Below are positions 23,919 to 32,755 of a stretch of DNA of 41,368 nt, piece by piece. The notes beneath the pieces were generated by a model. The model saw only the letters and a program-made list of their open reading frames with translations, searched no databases and had not been told where the DNA came from. The position numbers and the translations under genes were made by a program. The first letter of the stretch is position 1, and every line of letters starts with the position of its first letter. Source of the stretch: Bacillota bacterium (lineage in GTDB: Bacteria > Bacillota > UBA4882 > UBA8346); assembly GCA_023417475.1 (NCBI GenBank), contig JAEZFP010000004.1, forward strand, positions 1-41,368. The letters are read 5' to 3'.

Positions 23919-24836
23919 TTACATGGGTGAGCGGTAAATTTCCAACATCCGGCGCATACGGTGAATCACAGCTTCTCTGAGCTGTTCGGGCTCCAATACC
24001 TCCACCGAGCTCCCCATCGATAAAATATAACCGTAAAGCCATTCCCCCTCGGGCAGCGCCGCTTCCAGGATAAACTGCCCGTCGGCGTCGGGCTGGATTG
24101 CGGCATCGTCAAAATAGTCATAGATCCGGTTTAAAACTGCGGCCTGACAACGCAGTTTCACCAACAGCAACGGTTGGGGGGATTCCGGGGCTTCGCGGAT
24201 CGTTGCCCCCGGGGCGTTCAGCCGTGCAAAAGTCTCCGTCAACACCTCCAAATTTTTAATCCGCGCAATTTTAAACGTCCGTTGTTGCTGTTGTTGCCGG
24301 CAATAAGCCCCCAAATACCAGGCGTTGCTTTTAAAGATTAGTTTTGCCGGTTCCACGAGACGGTTACTCTTCCGCCCTTCGCCATTCACATAGTCGAACC
24401 GAATCAGGTTGCAGTCCAAGATCGCTCGTTTGATCTCCCCAAACTTATTTTGGTCATGGGGTGAACTGCCCCAGGGCGTAAAATCGACCTCCACCCAGTC
24501 GGAAGCGGCCGATTTTCGAAATAAAGCCCCCAACTTCTCCAGCAATTTGTCCAATTCAGGGTAGGCGGTCGCCTGCAAGGTTTTGATGGCCATCAACAAG
24601 GTTGCGCTTTCCCGCTCCGAGATCAAGGTTCGCTTTAAGGCGTAATTTTCCAGCAGCCGAATGCCCCCGCCAGCGCCTTTGTTCATATAGACCGGAATAC
24701 CCGCCGCGGATAACACTTCAACATCCCGGTAGATGGTTCGGGTTGAAACGCCAAAGCGCTCAGCCAGCTCTTGGGCGGTGACCTTCTCTTTATTCAATAA
24801 TACGGTCGTGATCTCAAACAAGCGGTCTGATTTCAA
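23919..24836 (-). CDS. YafY-type HTH and WYL domain transcriptional regulator
   Basis: A 305-residue regulator. Residues 1-60 form an HTH_11-type winged helix (VTAQELAERFGVSTRTIYRDVEVL) followed by GGGIRLLENYALKRT. The WYL domain (about 130-220) shows NLIRFDYVNGEGR and AWYLGAYC, with the W-Y-L signature, and a WCX-like C-terminal domain follows. WYL proteins bind nucleic acid or nucleotides and control stress, metabolism or defence genes. It precedes the Dabb gene and probably regulates that small operon. The target is not visible. Confidence 0.9.
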   Translation of the reverse strand: MKSDRLFEITTVLLNKEKVTAQELAERFGVSTRTIYRDVEVLSAAGIPVYMNKGAGGGIRLLENYALKRTLISERESATLLMAIKTLQATAYPELDKLLEKLGALFRKSAASDWVEVDFTPWGSSPHDQNKFGEIKRAILDCNLIRFDYVNGEGRKSNRLVEPAKLIFKSNAWYLGAYCRQQQQQRTFKIARIKNLEVLTETFARLNAPGATIREAPESPQPLLLVKLRCQAAVLNRIYDYFDDAAIQPDADGQFILEAALPEGEWLYGYILSMGSSVEVLEPEQLREAVIHRMRRMLEIYRSPM

Positions 24837-25040
24837 TTTCCATCACCCAAGTTCATTATATCCGATCGAATGTGACAACATCCTGTCATATTCAGTCGCT
24901 GAGCTTCATTATTCCAACTTATGAAAACGATACCGTGTTTTTCAATTACGCCTAGCATTTTTAAATAACAGAGTTTATAATTGCATGGATGAATATTCCA
25001 AATCAATCATGATCCTGATAAAGGAAATGGGGAGTGTCCA

Positions 25041-25490
25041 ATGAACCCAAGCGACCCGAAAGTGATTCAAATCGACCGGCAGAACCTGAACGAATTCTTG
25101 AAACTCGTCGCCAAACGGCAAGCCTTAACGCCGGATATCAATTGGGGCGATTTTAATCCCCAGAGCATCGCCGCCGCGAACTTTTTCATTTATGCGGTTC
25201 AACACCGCGAAGAGTTGGTTGGCTATGTAAGTGTGGTTTTTATCCCAAAACCCGACGGGCGAATCGGCACCCTGTATGTCGATGAGTTATGGGTGCTGGA
25301 AGAGTTCCGGCGCCAAGGATTGGCCCGTTGTTTAATGGACGAGGTCGTTCGCTTGGGTTATCGACTGAACGCCTGGGAACTTCGCTTGTATGTCAATGAA
25401 ACCAATCAAGCCGCGCGCCATTTTTACCAGTCGCTCGGCATGACGGAAACTGCCCAAACACGTTATTGTGTAAAGTCATTTCGATCATAA
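25041..25490 (+). CDS. GNAT family N-acetyltransferase
   Basis: A 149-residue acetyltransferase. LYVDELWVLEEFRRQGLARCLMDEV near 75-100 includes the acetyl-CoA-binding R-x-x-G-x-A motif, and LYVNETNQAARHFYQSLGM near 118-136 is motif B. Length and layout fit the RimI-like and aminoglycoside-acetyltransferase-like group; the substrate is unknown. GGGGAG lies before the ATG. It is a single gene. Confidence 0.88.
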   Translation: MNPSDPKVIQIDRQNLNEFLKLVAKRQALTPDINWGDFNPQSIAAANFFIYAVQHREELVGYVSVVFIPKPDGRIGTLYVDELWVLEEFRRQGLARCLMDEVVRLGYRLNAWELRLYVNETNQAARHFYQSLGMTETAQTRYCVKSFRS

Positions 25491-25527
25491 TTCATATTTT
25501 TGAGTCAGCCAAAAATATTATTATATA

Positions 25528-25556
25528 TTGACGATGCGGTCGTCTAGTGCTATGAT
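25528..25556 (+). promoter_or_regulatory. Strong promoter for the PL9 pectate lyase gene
   Basis: TTGACG (25528-25533) and TATGAT (25551-25556) are exactly 17 bases apart. The transcript would carry a leader of about 280 bases before ATG 25842. I found no LacI-type GAAACGTTTC site, known riboswitch motif or terminator in this leader. Confidence 0.65.
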
Positions 25557-25841
25557 CAAATTATTCCATGACAAATATTTACAACATTTCCAATATCCTT
25601 GACTGATCTATGCGGTTATCGTTCTCGCTCATCTTCGATCACACTTCCGTATTTTTCGGAAAACTCCGCCAAAAAAATAATTTCCGAATTAAGGTTTCCG
25701 AAAAGAGTTCCCATTACAGCTGAGATTTTGGCGGCTGCTATGATACGGCACAATCAGAGAGGAGGGTTGGCGGTTGCGGTTGAAGCTTTGAATTCAGACA
25801 GTTTTCGTTGTAACGATTATTCATCGAAAGGGGCGATTTTT

Positions 25842-26759
25842 ATGTTGAGAAAGAAGTACGGAGTTCCGTTCTTGTTGGTGGTTGTTCTGATTTTAGCAAT
25901 GGTTTTTATCACCGGCTGCGGCGGCTCCAAGTCTTCAAACGCCAACAATTACACAACAGCTGAAACAACAACAGCGAACGATGACGACACCTTCACCGCC
26001 ATGACGAATACTACGGTGACCTCCTCCAGCGCCTTACTTACCGCGGTGAGCAACGCGAAAGCCGGTGATGTGATTACCATCAGCGGGACAATCAAAATTA
26101 CCAGTACGGTTAAATGTAGTGCCAGCGGCACTTCAAGCTCACGAATCACGCTCAAAGGCGGTACGCTTGATTTTACCGGCATGTCAGTCAGCTCCAGTAA
26201 CCGCGGGATTCAAGTCAGCGGCAACTATTGGACAATCTCCGGTATAACCATTAAAAACGCCGGGGACAACGGAATCTGTGTAACCGGAGCGAACAATCAA
26301 ATCACCAACTGTAATGTGAGCGGTTGCGCCGACACCGGAATTCAGATCTATAACAGCTCGGCGAAGAACAATACCGTTTCCGGTTGTACAAGCTCCAGCA
26401 ATTACGATACCGCCAATGGCGGCGAAAACGCCGACGGGTTTGCTTGTAAGTTATCAGCGTCGACCGGGAATTCCTTCGCCAATTGCGCGGCCAATTCCAA
26501 CTCCGATGACGGTTACGATCTCTATGACGCGGCCGGCGTCGTGACCTTCACCAGTTGCTCCGCCTCAAGCAACGGGAAGGGCAGCAACGGTGACGGTAAT
26601 GGGTTTAAACTCGGTCCTGGGAACTATGCTCACAAATTAACCGGTTGCACCGCCACCAACAATAAAGCCTGGGGCTTCACCCGAAACGGCAATACGGCCA
26701 GCATATCCATGTCCGGCTGTACCGGCTCGGGCAATGGCAAGGGATTAAGCGACATCTAA
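25842..26759 (+). CDS. PL9-type pectate lyase lipoprotein
   Basis: A 305-residue secreted lipoprotein. The start is ATG 25842 (GAAAGGGG upstream); the longer open frame to 25599 has no ribosome binding site. Residues 1-26 form a lipoprotein signal with lipobox ITGC (Cys26), followed by a Ser/Thr-rich spacer. The rest is a right-handed parallel beta-helix with the PL9 signature blocks ENADGFACKLSASTGNSF, SNSDDGYDLYDAAG and GNGFKLG, containing the calcium-binding aspartates and likely catalytic lysine of this family. It cleaves polygalacturonate by beta-elimination at the cell surface. It is shorter than many PL9 enzymes, suggesting a single catalytic domain. Confidence 0.85.
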   Translation: MLRKKYGVPFLLVVVLILAMVFITGCGGSKSSNANNYTTAETTTANDDDTFTAMTNTTVTSSSALLTAVSNAKAGDVITISGTIKITSTVKCSASGTSSSRITLKGGTLDFTGMSVSSSNRGIQVSGNYWTISGITIKNAGDNGICVTGANNQITNCNVSGCADTGIQIYNSSAKNNTVSGCTSSSNYDTANGGENADGFACKLSASTGNSFANCAANSNSDDGYDLYDAAGVVTFTSCSASSNGKGSNGDGNGFKLGPGNYAHKLTGCTATNNKAWGFTRNGNTASISMSGCTGSGNGKGLSDI

Positions 26760-26799
26760 TCATCGCGGTCAATCGCTTATTTAAAAAAACACCCAACTA

Positions 26800-26850
26800 G
26801 GCTATGATCAAAAAAATCAGGGATTTTCCCTGATTTTTTTGATCATAGCC
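26800..26850. terminator. Bidirectional terminator with a perfect 24-bp stem
   Basis: The arm 26800-26823 is exactly complementary to 26827-26850 with a three-base loop. Runs of seven A and seven T inside the arms make it a terminator in both directions. It lies between the convergent PL9 and ankyrin genes. Confidence 0.9.
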
Positions 26851-26872
26851 GTTTTCACGAAACAAACAACGA

Positions 26873-27760
26873 TTAGCGCGCCCCAGCCGTTTTGAGCCGT
26901 TCGATAAGCGGTTGGTAACCGGTGCGCAACGCATGATCAAAAGCGGTATCGCCATTTTCATCCTGGCGATGAAGGTCCGCGTTATTTTTCAACAGCAATT
27001 CCACCATCGCCAGATTCCGGCTGCGGCAGGCGATCATGAGAGCGGTATCTTTCGAAAAATTGGTCGCGTTGACCGCCGCTCCGTTGGCGATCAGCACCTT
27101 AGCGAAATCTAAATTCCCGCCATTGGCGATTGTCATTAAAACGGTATTGCCGTCCCCGGGATCCTGGTGGTTGACATTGGCGTGATTGGCAATTAACAGC
27201 TTGACTACGGCTAAATTATTCCGCACACATGAATAATCAAGCGCCGTGAGCCCTTCCTGACTTTCGGCGTTGACATCGGCTTGGTTGGCAATCAGTAGTT
27301 TGACAATCTCCAAATTACCAAACGCGATACTCATCATAAGCGGAGTCAGCCGGTCGCCCTTGGTCTGACAATTGACATCGGCTTGTCGGTCGATCAATAA
27401 CCGGGCGACCTTGCGATGACCCTTGATGGCGGCGACGATTAACGCGGTTTCACCGTAACGGTTGGCAGCATTCACTTGCGCGCCATGATCCAATAATAAT
27501 TGGACCATTCTCGCGTCTCCGTGTCCCGCTGCGATGAGTAAGACCGGATCATCTTCACTATTCCGGGTGTTCGCGTCAACGCCGTCTTTCAACCGCGCTT
27601 CGACTGCTCTGAGACGCTGATTGGTCACGGCGCCAATCAAGTCGTTGTTGGGGAAAACCCAGTTGTGCTTGGCAATGATCAAAAAAGTCGCAACGCCCAA
27701 TAGGATCAGCACCGCGCTAACGCCCCAACTTAGGTATAAGCGTAAATCGTTACGATTCAT
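26873..27760 (-). CDS. Membrane-anchored ankyrin repeat protein
   Basis: A 295-residue protein. One hydrophobic helix near residues 10-30 (VSAVLILLGVATFLIIA) anchors it, with the rest most likely outside or in the cytoplasm as a solenoid. About seven to eight ankyrin repeats follow (from about 42 to 290), with motifs such as DPVLLIAAGHGDARMVQLLL, GETALIVAAIKGHRKVARLL and KDTALMIACRSRNLAMVELL. Ankyrin repeats bind proteins; no enzymatic domain is present. GGGAGG precedes the ATG. It stands between the PL9 gene and the LacI regulator, so a role at the cell surface in the polysaccharide locus is possible but unproven. Confidence 0.88.
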   Translation of the reverse strand: MNRNDLRLYLSWGVSAVLILLGVATFLIIAKHNWVFPNNDLIGAVTNQRLRAVEARLKDGVDANTRNSEDDPVLLIAAGHGDARMVQLLLDHGAQVNAANRYGETALIVAAIKGHRKVARLLIDRQADVNCQTKGDRLTPLMMSIAFGNLEIVKLLIANQADVNAESQEGLTALDYSCVRNNLAVVKLLIANHANVNHQDPGDGNTVLMTIANGGNLDFAKVLIANGAAVNATNFSKDTALMIACRSRNLAMVELLLKNNADLHRQDENGDTAFDHALRTGYQPLIERLKTAGAR

Positions 27761-27898
27761 GCGAACCTCCCTGCGAAAATTAACTATAGCAACAGCTAAT
27801 CGTTTAAGCAGCTCGGTGTGGGTAAATTAAAGTATCCAAGACAGCACGGGTATTCTTCAAGCAAGGACTGAAATCCACTCGGCGACAACAAGATAGGA

Positions 27899-28936
27899 TT
27901 AATCGTTATGTAGTTGTCTGACCGAATTACGCAGGATCAAGCTTGGCTTCAAAATAATTTCCGCGTGGGGCAGATCGGGATCCTTGATCCGATTTAATAA
28001 CGTTTTGGCCCCCAACTGGCCGATTTCGTAAGCGGGCGGTTGAATGCAGGTGAAATTGGGAATATTGAGCCGCACCCAACTGGGTTGGCCGTGGGTAATC
28101 ACCGAAACCGCGTTAGGTATGGCCCGTCCGGTATCCCGCAGAAACATCACCAAGCCTTCGGCGAGATAGTGATGGGCTGTCAACACCGCCGTCGGTTCAA
28201 ACCGGGCAAACAACGCCTCGGCTAAACGATAACCTTCCTCAGCGTTGGGCCGGCCGGAGAAGATCGGACATTCGGCGCGGGGGATTCCCACTTCATCAAG
28301 CGCCCGCCAGAAGCCTTCCTGACGTTTTTGAATATGCATAAACGGAGAATCCCAATTCAGATATGCTAATTTGTAGTGTCCCATCTCGGTCAGGTGTTTC
28401 GTCGCCTGATACGCCCCCAGCTCGTTATCGAAGGAGACCCGGTCATAAGGTTGTTCGGCTCCCTCCAGATAACGGTCAAGCACTACAAATGGGATATGGT
28501 GCTCCCAGATGAATTTGACATTGTTCCATCCCTTAAATGTCGGAGCAATCAGAAAACCGTCAACTTGTTGAGCGACGAAATTGGAAATAAGCATTTGTTC
28601 CCGGACCGGATCATCATAAGTACTGCAAAAAAGGAGCATGTAATTGTTATCATACGCGATCCGTTCCGCTCCGTTAATCACCCGCGTAAAGAAGACGTTT
28701 TCAAATTGCGGCACGACGATTGCGAGAATCCGCCGGTTTTTCACCCGCATGCCGCGCGCAAGATAATTGGGATGATAATTTAACGTTTCGACCGCCTCCA
28801 TGACCCGGTTGCGCAGTTCCGGGCTGACCTTTTTGGGGGCGTCATGGTTCAAACAATAAGAAACTGTCGAAAGCGAAACATTGGCCAGCGTGGCGACGTC
28901 GCGCAAGGTTGGAGTTTTTGAACGTTTCTGAGTCAT
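27899..28936 (-). CDS. LacI-family transcriptional regulator
   Basis: A 345-residue regulator. The N-terminal helix-turn-helix (TLRDVATLANVSLSTVSYCLNHD) and hinge (LNYHPNYLARGMR) are typical; a periplasmic-binding-protein-like sugar sensor fills the rest (ILAIVVPQFENVFFTRVING). The start is ATG 28936, preceded by GGAG; the GTG at 28942 is too close to it. It is divergent from the beta-helix/CBM3 gene, with two GAAACGTTTC palindromes in the shared region, so it likely represses that gene in response to an oligo- or monosaccharide from pectin or related polymers. The ligand is inference. Confidence 0.92.
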   Translation of the reverse strand: MTQKRSKTPTLRDVATLANVSLSTVSYCLNHDAPKKVSPELRNRVMEAVETLNYHPNYLARGMRVKNRRILAIVVPQFENVFFTRVINGAERIAYDNNYMLLFCSTYDDPVREQMLISNFVAQQVDGFLIAPTFKGWNNVKFIWEHHIPFVVLDRYLEGAEQPYDRVSFDNELGAYQATKHLTEMGHYKLAYLNWDSPFMHIQKRQEGFWRALDEVGIPRAECPIFSGRPNAEEGYRLAEALFARFEPTAVLTAHHYLAEGLVMFLRDTGRAIPNAVSVITHGQPSWVRLNIPNFTCIQPPAYEIGQLGAKTLLNRIKDPDLPHAEIILKPSLILRNSVRQLHND

Positions 28937-29119
28937 TAGCACTCCATGTTCGATCGAAAATTAACAAGCCTTTTTAAAAATTGTACAATATGTTTTCCGC
29001 TAAGTAAATGGCTATGTTGCCACACCCCGCGGCCTGCAAAGTTCCGTCTTCAACATCCTAAGTCTCAGCTCAATTGTTTGAAATCACATCACTCGATTAT
29101 TTTAGAGGAAATGATTAGC

Positions 29120-29129
29120 GAAACGTTTC
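29120..29129. promoter_or_regulatory. LacI-type operator 1
   Basis: A perfect palindrome GAAACGTTTC within GCGAAACGTTTCTC, a central-CpG LacI-family site. It is repeated at 29295-29304, and both copies share GCGAAACGTTTCTC. It sits about 90 bases upstream of the expected start of transcription. Confidence 0.75.
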
Positions 29130-29178
29130 TCATCTTTATTTGATTTGGTTTCATCATCCAATTTTGTTACATAATCTA

Positions 29179-29208
29179 TTGACACAACACTCCAACCGTT
29201 GATAGAAT
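29179..29208 (+). promoter_or_regulatory. Promoter of the beta-helix/CBM3 gene
   Basis: TTGACA (29179-29184) and TAGAAT (29203-29208) are 18 bases apart. It lies between the two operators, so a looped repressor complex could enclose it. Confidence 0.65.
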
Positions 29209-29294
29209 TGGATCATCAAATCAGTCTGTTTCTTTCTTTCCAAATTGTCCATTGTTTCAATATTGGATTTCAGGATCTGTTTTTAATTTTTGGC

Positions 29295-29304
29295 GAAACG
29301 TTTC
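29295..29304. promoter_or_regulatory. LacI-type operator 2
   Basis: The second GAAACGTTTC palindrome, 175 bases from operator 1 and about 85 bases downstream of the expected transcription start, where bound repressor would block elongation or form a loop. Confidence 0.75.
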
Positions 29305-29421
29305 TCTATTTCGATTCATTCATTCCGGATTAGTAAATCACTGGCCGGCTTCCGGACTTATCAACGTCGATCGGTTACAGCCGCTCAGTGTTGAACTAAA
29401 AAAACGAAAGGGCGTGAAAGT

Positions 29422-31086
29422 ATGATTACGGTTAAGAAAAGCCATGTTGGCATCATTGTCATGGCACTGGCGGTCTGTGTCGGCTTGGTTGCGGGATGCG
29501 GCGGTGGCAAACGCTCCGGTTCAACCCCGGGAGACGGCGGGGTGAAAAGTTTCAGCGCGGCTTCGGTTCTCCGGACCGTCCCTTGTTCAAGCGCTTCCGA
29601 ACTTACGACCGCATTAAGCAACGCGCAAGCCGGGGATGAGATTGTGCTTGCGGCAGGCGTCACCTTCACCGGTAATTTCAAAGGAACGGCCAACGGCAAT
29701 GCCAACAACCCCATCATCATCCGCAGTAACAGTTCCAGCAACAAGGCGATTTTAAAAGGCAAAAGCAACAGCAGTAGCATTACGTTGCAAATTACCGGCG
29801 ATTATTGGATCGTTAAGGACCTTAAGCTAACTTATTCCCAAAAGGGATTGGTCTTTGACAACGCCAACTACGGACAAGCCATCAACTGTGAAATTTATGA
29901 CATCGGCATGGAGGGATTACACTTCCGGGACGGCAGCAAATATGGCCTGGCCGACGGCTGTTATGTACACGACACCGGACAAGCGGATGCCGATTACGGT
30001 GAGGCGATTTATGTCGGAACCGATAAAGGCAGCTGGAGCACTTATGCCGAGGATGTGTACGATACGGTGATTCGTAATTGCCAACTGGGACCGAACGTCA
30101 CGGCCGAACATATCGATATCAAAGAAGGAACCCGGCGCACCATCGTTGAATATTGCACCTTCAACGGCACGGGAATGGGTCATAACGGCGAAGTCGCCAA
30201 CGGCGCCACCGGCTTTGTGGCGGCCAAAGGGGTCGACGCCATCGTTCGCTACAATACCGGCAACCGTAACGGCAACCCCGTCATCACCGACGCCTTCCAT
30301 CTCAATAACCGGGGCGTCGCCGACTCTGGGACCGGCAACTGGTTTTATAACAACACCGTTAATCTGGATAATTCCAGCGCTTGGGTCGTCCATATCGCTC
30401 AAGGAACCTGTACCTACAAAGTATGGAACAATACCCGCACCCCCTCCGGCAATATGTATGAGACGATTAATAACAGTACGTATACAACGGTCGCTCCGGA
30501 CGGTACAACGCCGACTTCAACTCCAAAACCAACCGCCACTGCGGCGCCGTCGGCGACTCCCACCCCATCCGCTACCCGCCCGCCGTCGGTAACTCCAACG
30601 CCGACTCCGACATCAACCGGTTCGACCGGCGGAGCGATCAAAGTCCAATATGACTGCGACGAAACCGGCGCTACCGCCAACCGGATCAAACCGTTATTCT
30701 GGATTTACAATACCGGCAGCGCCGCCGTTGACATCGCCAAGATCAAAGTACGCTACTATTACACCATTGATGGCGAACAAACCCAGAATTTCTATATCGA
30801 TTACGCTTCCGGCGTCTCCAGTTCCAATTGCGTCGGAACCTTTGTCAAACTGTCAAGCAGTAAAACCGGCGCCGATTATTACCTGGAATTGAGTTTCAAA
30901 TCCGGCGCGGGCTCCATCGCTCCGGGAGAATCGATTCAAGTCAAGACGCGCTGGAGCAAAGCGGATTTTGCCAATTATACGCAAACCGGCGATTATTCCT
31001 TTGACCCGACCAAAACCGCCTACACCGATTGGAGCAAAACCCCGGGATATTACAATGAAGTGCTAAGCTGGGGAACCGAGCCTTAA
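29422..31086 (+). CDS. Beta-helix polysaccharide-lyase-like lipoprotein with a CBM3 cellulose-binding module
   Basis: A 554-residue secreted protein. Residues 1-26 form a lipoprotein signal (lipobox VAGC, Cys26). A right-handed parallel beta-helix follows (about 55-350; SASELTTALSNAQAGDEIVL opening, then WIVKDLKLTYSQKGLVF, HLNNRGVADSGTGNWFYNNT), as in pectate-lyase-like enzymes; the exact family is not certain. A Pro/Thr/Ser linker (about 355-405) leads to a CBM3 domain (about 408-554; IKPLFWIYNTGSAAVDIAKI, GDYSFDPTKTAYTDW) that binds crystalline cellulose. The enzyme would be tethered to cell surface and plant cell wall at once. AAAGGGCG lies before ATG. Control by the divergent LacI gene is likely. 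Confidence 0.82.
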   Translation: MITVKKSHVGIIVMALAVCVGLVAGCGGGKRSGSTPGDGGVKSFSAASVLRTVPCSSASELTTALSNAQAGDEIVLAAGVTFTGNFKGTANGNANNPIIIRSNSSSNKAILKGKSNSSSITLQITGDYWIVKDLKLTYSQKGLVFDNANYGQAINCEIYDIGMEGLHFRDGSKYGLADGCYVHDTGQADADYGEAIYVGTDKGSWSTYAEDVYDTVIRNCQLGPNVTAEHIDIKEGTRRTIVEYCTFNGTGMGHNGEVANGATGFVAAKGVDAIVRYNTGNRNGNPVITDAFHLNNRGVADSGTGNWFYNNTVNLDNSSAWVVHIAQGTCTYKVWNNTRTPSGNMYETINNSTYTTVAPDGTTPTSTPKPTATAAPSATPTPSATRPPSVTPTPTPTSTGSTGGAIKVQYDCDETGATANRIKPLFWIYNTGSAAVDIAKIKVRYYYTIDGEQTQNFYIDYASGVSSSNCVGTFVKLSSSKTGADYYLELSFKSGAGSIAPGESIQVKTRWSKADFANYTQTGDYSFDPTKTAYTDWSKTPGYYNEVLSWGTEP

Positions 31087-31158
31087 CAGTCACAAATCAC
31101 TCCCGATGAGCAAAAAACCCGTTTTTTACCAAGCCACTGAAAAACCTCCGTCTGAAAG

Positions 31159-31218
31159 ATTGACCTACAATATATAGTGATAAGCTTGTTTTAGGCTATC
31201 AATATATTGTAGGTCAAT
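31159..31218. repeat. 60-base inverted repeat with a 17-bp perfect outer stem
   Basis: ATTGACCTACAATATAT (31159-31175) is exactly complementary to 31202-31218; after a two-base bulge TGATA pairs with TATCA. No U-tract follows. It lies in the 390-base gap 31087-31476. That gap also holds a possible 65-codon frame at 31217-31414 with no ribosome binding site, and otherwise nothing that I can name. It could be a small MITE-like element or an RNA structure. Confidence 0.7.
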
Positions 31219-31476
31219 GTTATTTCGAGCATTTTTTCTATGGCCTCTTTTTTACACGGGTTTTTTGCTTGGAATAGAATTTGCGTGTTCGAACAGCGCT
31301 CCGGAAGAAACGTCCGACTATTTTTCAAATCCACCGGCATCGTATTGGCAACTGAAAGTTTCGATCCCGGGGACAATTTTCTGCGCCATCCTTTGCATGT
31401 CTAACATATATTGAAAGGATAATCAATTTCCTTTTGATTAGGCCGTCGAAGTAAAAATCCAAAGGAGACGAGCGCG

Positions 31477-32712
31477 ATGACCGGTAAACTACTGCGTCGG
31501 GAGAACATCGCCCAATTGGAGCGCGGCCAACTCGTAAGCTTGAGTCGTTCAGGCATTCGTGGAAAATTTTTAAACCACTCCGTCGTCCCGGAATTTTTCC
31601 AATGGCTGATGGACCAGGTGCGCAAAAACGTTTTCAACGCCCGGGTCAATCTCCAGAAGGTAACATACCATTCGCAAGACGCCGCCGGTCACAAAGCGGT
31701 TCTTTCCGGTCTGGTCATCACCCCGGTCGCCGCTACGGCGGATCCCGCCGGGCCGATGCTGCTTGCTTTCCAACACGGGACCCAATTGGAACGGCGGCTC
31801 GCCCCTTCCAATTTCAATCCGGCCAACGCTCTGGACTTTGTGGAAGTATTGATCGCCGCGCTTTTCGCAATGGCGGGTTACACAGTCGTCATGGCCGATT
31901 ACCCCGGTTTGGGAATTGACCCGGGCGATCATCCCTACGTCAATGCCAAACCGTTGGCGATATCCGTCGCCGATCTGCTGACAGCAGTTCAGCGCGAACA
32001 TTACCGCCGCACCGGTCTTGCCGGCAACCGCGTTAGTTTGATCGGTTATTCGGAAGGGGGTTATGCAACGATGGCTGTGGCGCGCGAGCTGCAACTCAAC
32101 CCGGTTTACGCCGCCAAATTTCAAGTGGCCGCCGCCGCGCCGCTCGCCGGCCCTTACGATCTGTCGGGAACGATGCGTCGGCTGATGCTCCAGGAAACGC
32201 CCTTTGAAAACGGTTATTATCTGCCGCTGACGATCCGCGGCTATCACGCTGTTTACGGCGACGATTACGGCGATGGCATCTTCACAAAGGAGCGCGCCTT
32301 ACAACCCCAATACCAATTCCTTTATGACCTGGTCGACGGATACCACCCGTATGCCGAGGTTCAAAAATATCTACCGGCGATTCCCCGCGTCATCCTAACC
32401 CAGCCGTTGCTCGATTCGCTGCAGGATCCGACCAGTCCGGCTTTTTGCGCGTTGGCGGCGAATGATCTCTATGACTGGGCGCCGGAGATGCCCATGTATC
32501 TATATCACCATCCCGCCGATGATCAGGTGCCCTTCGCCAACTCGGTGATTGCCAGTGAGCGCTTTATCCGGCAAGGACGAATGGTCCCGACTGTGCCCAT
32601 GTTCGCGTTGCCGCTCCCCGGCTCGATCCACGGCAGCGCCGCTCCGGTCTGTTTTCTGGCGAGTTCGGTCTGGCTCAAGTTATATCAAAGTTCGAACGGT
32701 TTTACCGGATAA
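31477..32712 (+). CDS. Alpha/beta hydrolase (secretory-lipase-like), no signal peptide
   Basis: A 411-residue hydrolase. The nucleophile elbow GYSEGG puts the serine at 192; the acid is probably Asp near 350 (HHPADDQVPFANS) and the histidine is in PGSIHGSAAP near 388. FQHGTQ near 98-103 supplies the oxyanion hole and MADYPGLGID follows near 139. The pattern fits the LIP/prolyl-oligopeptidase-like esterases. No signal peptide is seen, so it is probably cytoplasmic and may de-esterify imported oligosaccharides or other esters. AAAGGAG precedes the ATG. It ends 43 bases before the convergent ABC-F gene. Confidence 0.8.
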   Translation: MTGKLLRRENIAQLERGQLVSLSRSGIRGKFLNHSVVPEFFQWLMDQVRKNVFNARVNLQKVTYHSQDAAGHKAVLSGLVITPVAATADPAGPMLLAFQHGTQLERRLAPSNFNPANALDFVEVLIAALFAMAGYTVVMADYPGLGIDPGDHPYVNAKPLAISVADLLTAVQREHYRRTGLAGNRVSLIGYSEGGYATMAVARELQLNPVYAAKFQVAAAAPLAGPYDLSGTMRRLMLQETPFENGYYLPLTIRGYHAVYGDDYGDGIFTKERALQPQYQFLYDLVDGYHPYAEVQKYLPAIPRVILTQPLLDSLQDPTSPAFCALAANDLYDWAPEMPMYLYHHPADDQVPFANSVIASERFIRQGRMVPTVPMFALPLPGSIHGSAAPVCFLASSVWLKLYQSSNGFTG

Positions 32713-32755
32713 TTCCGGATCGATGGCGGCATGACACCCAAACCGTTCCGGTTAA

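Noticed and set aside
25599..25841. N-terminal extension of the pectate lyase frame
   Set aside because: It has no ribosome binding site and would bury the lipoprotein signal that begins at 25842.
31217..31414. 65-codon plus-strand frame with a hydrophobic start
   Set aside because: It begins inside an inverted repeat, has no ribosome binding site and no recognisable family; coding is not supported.
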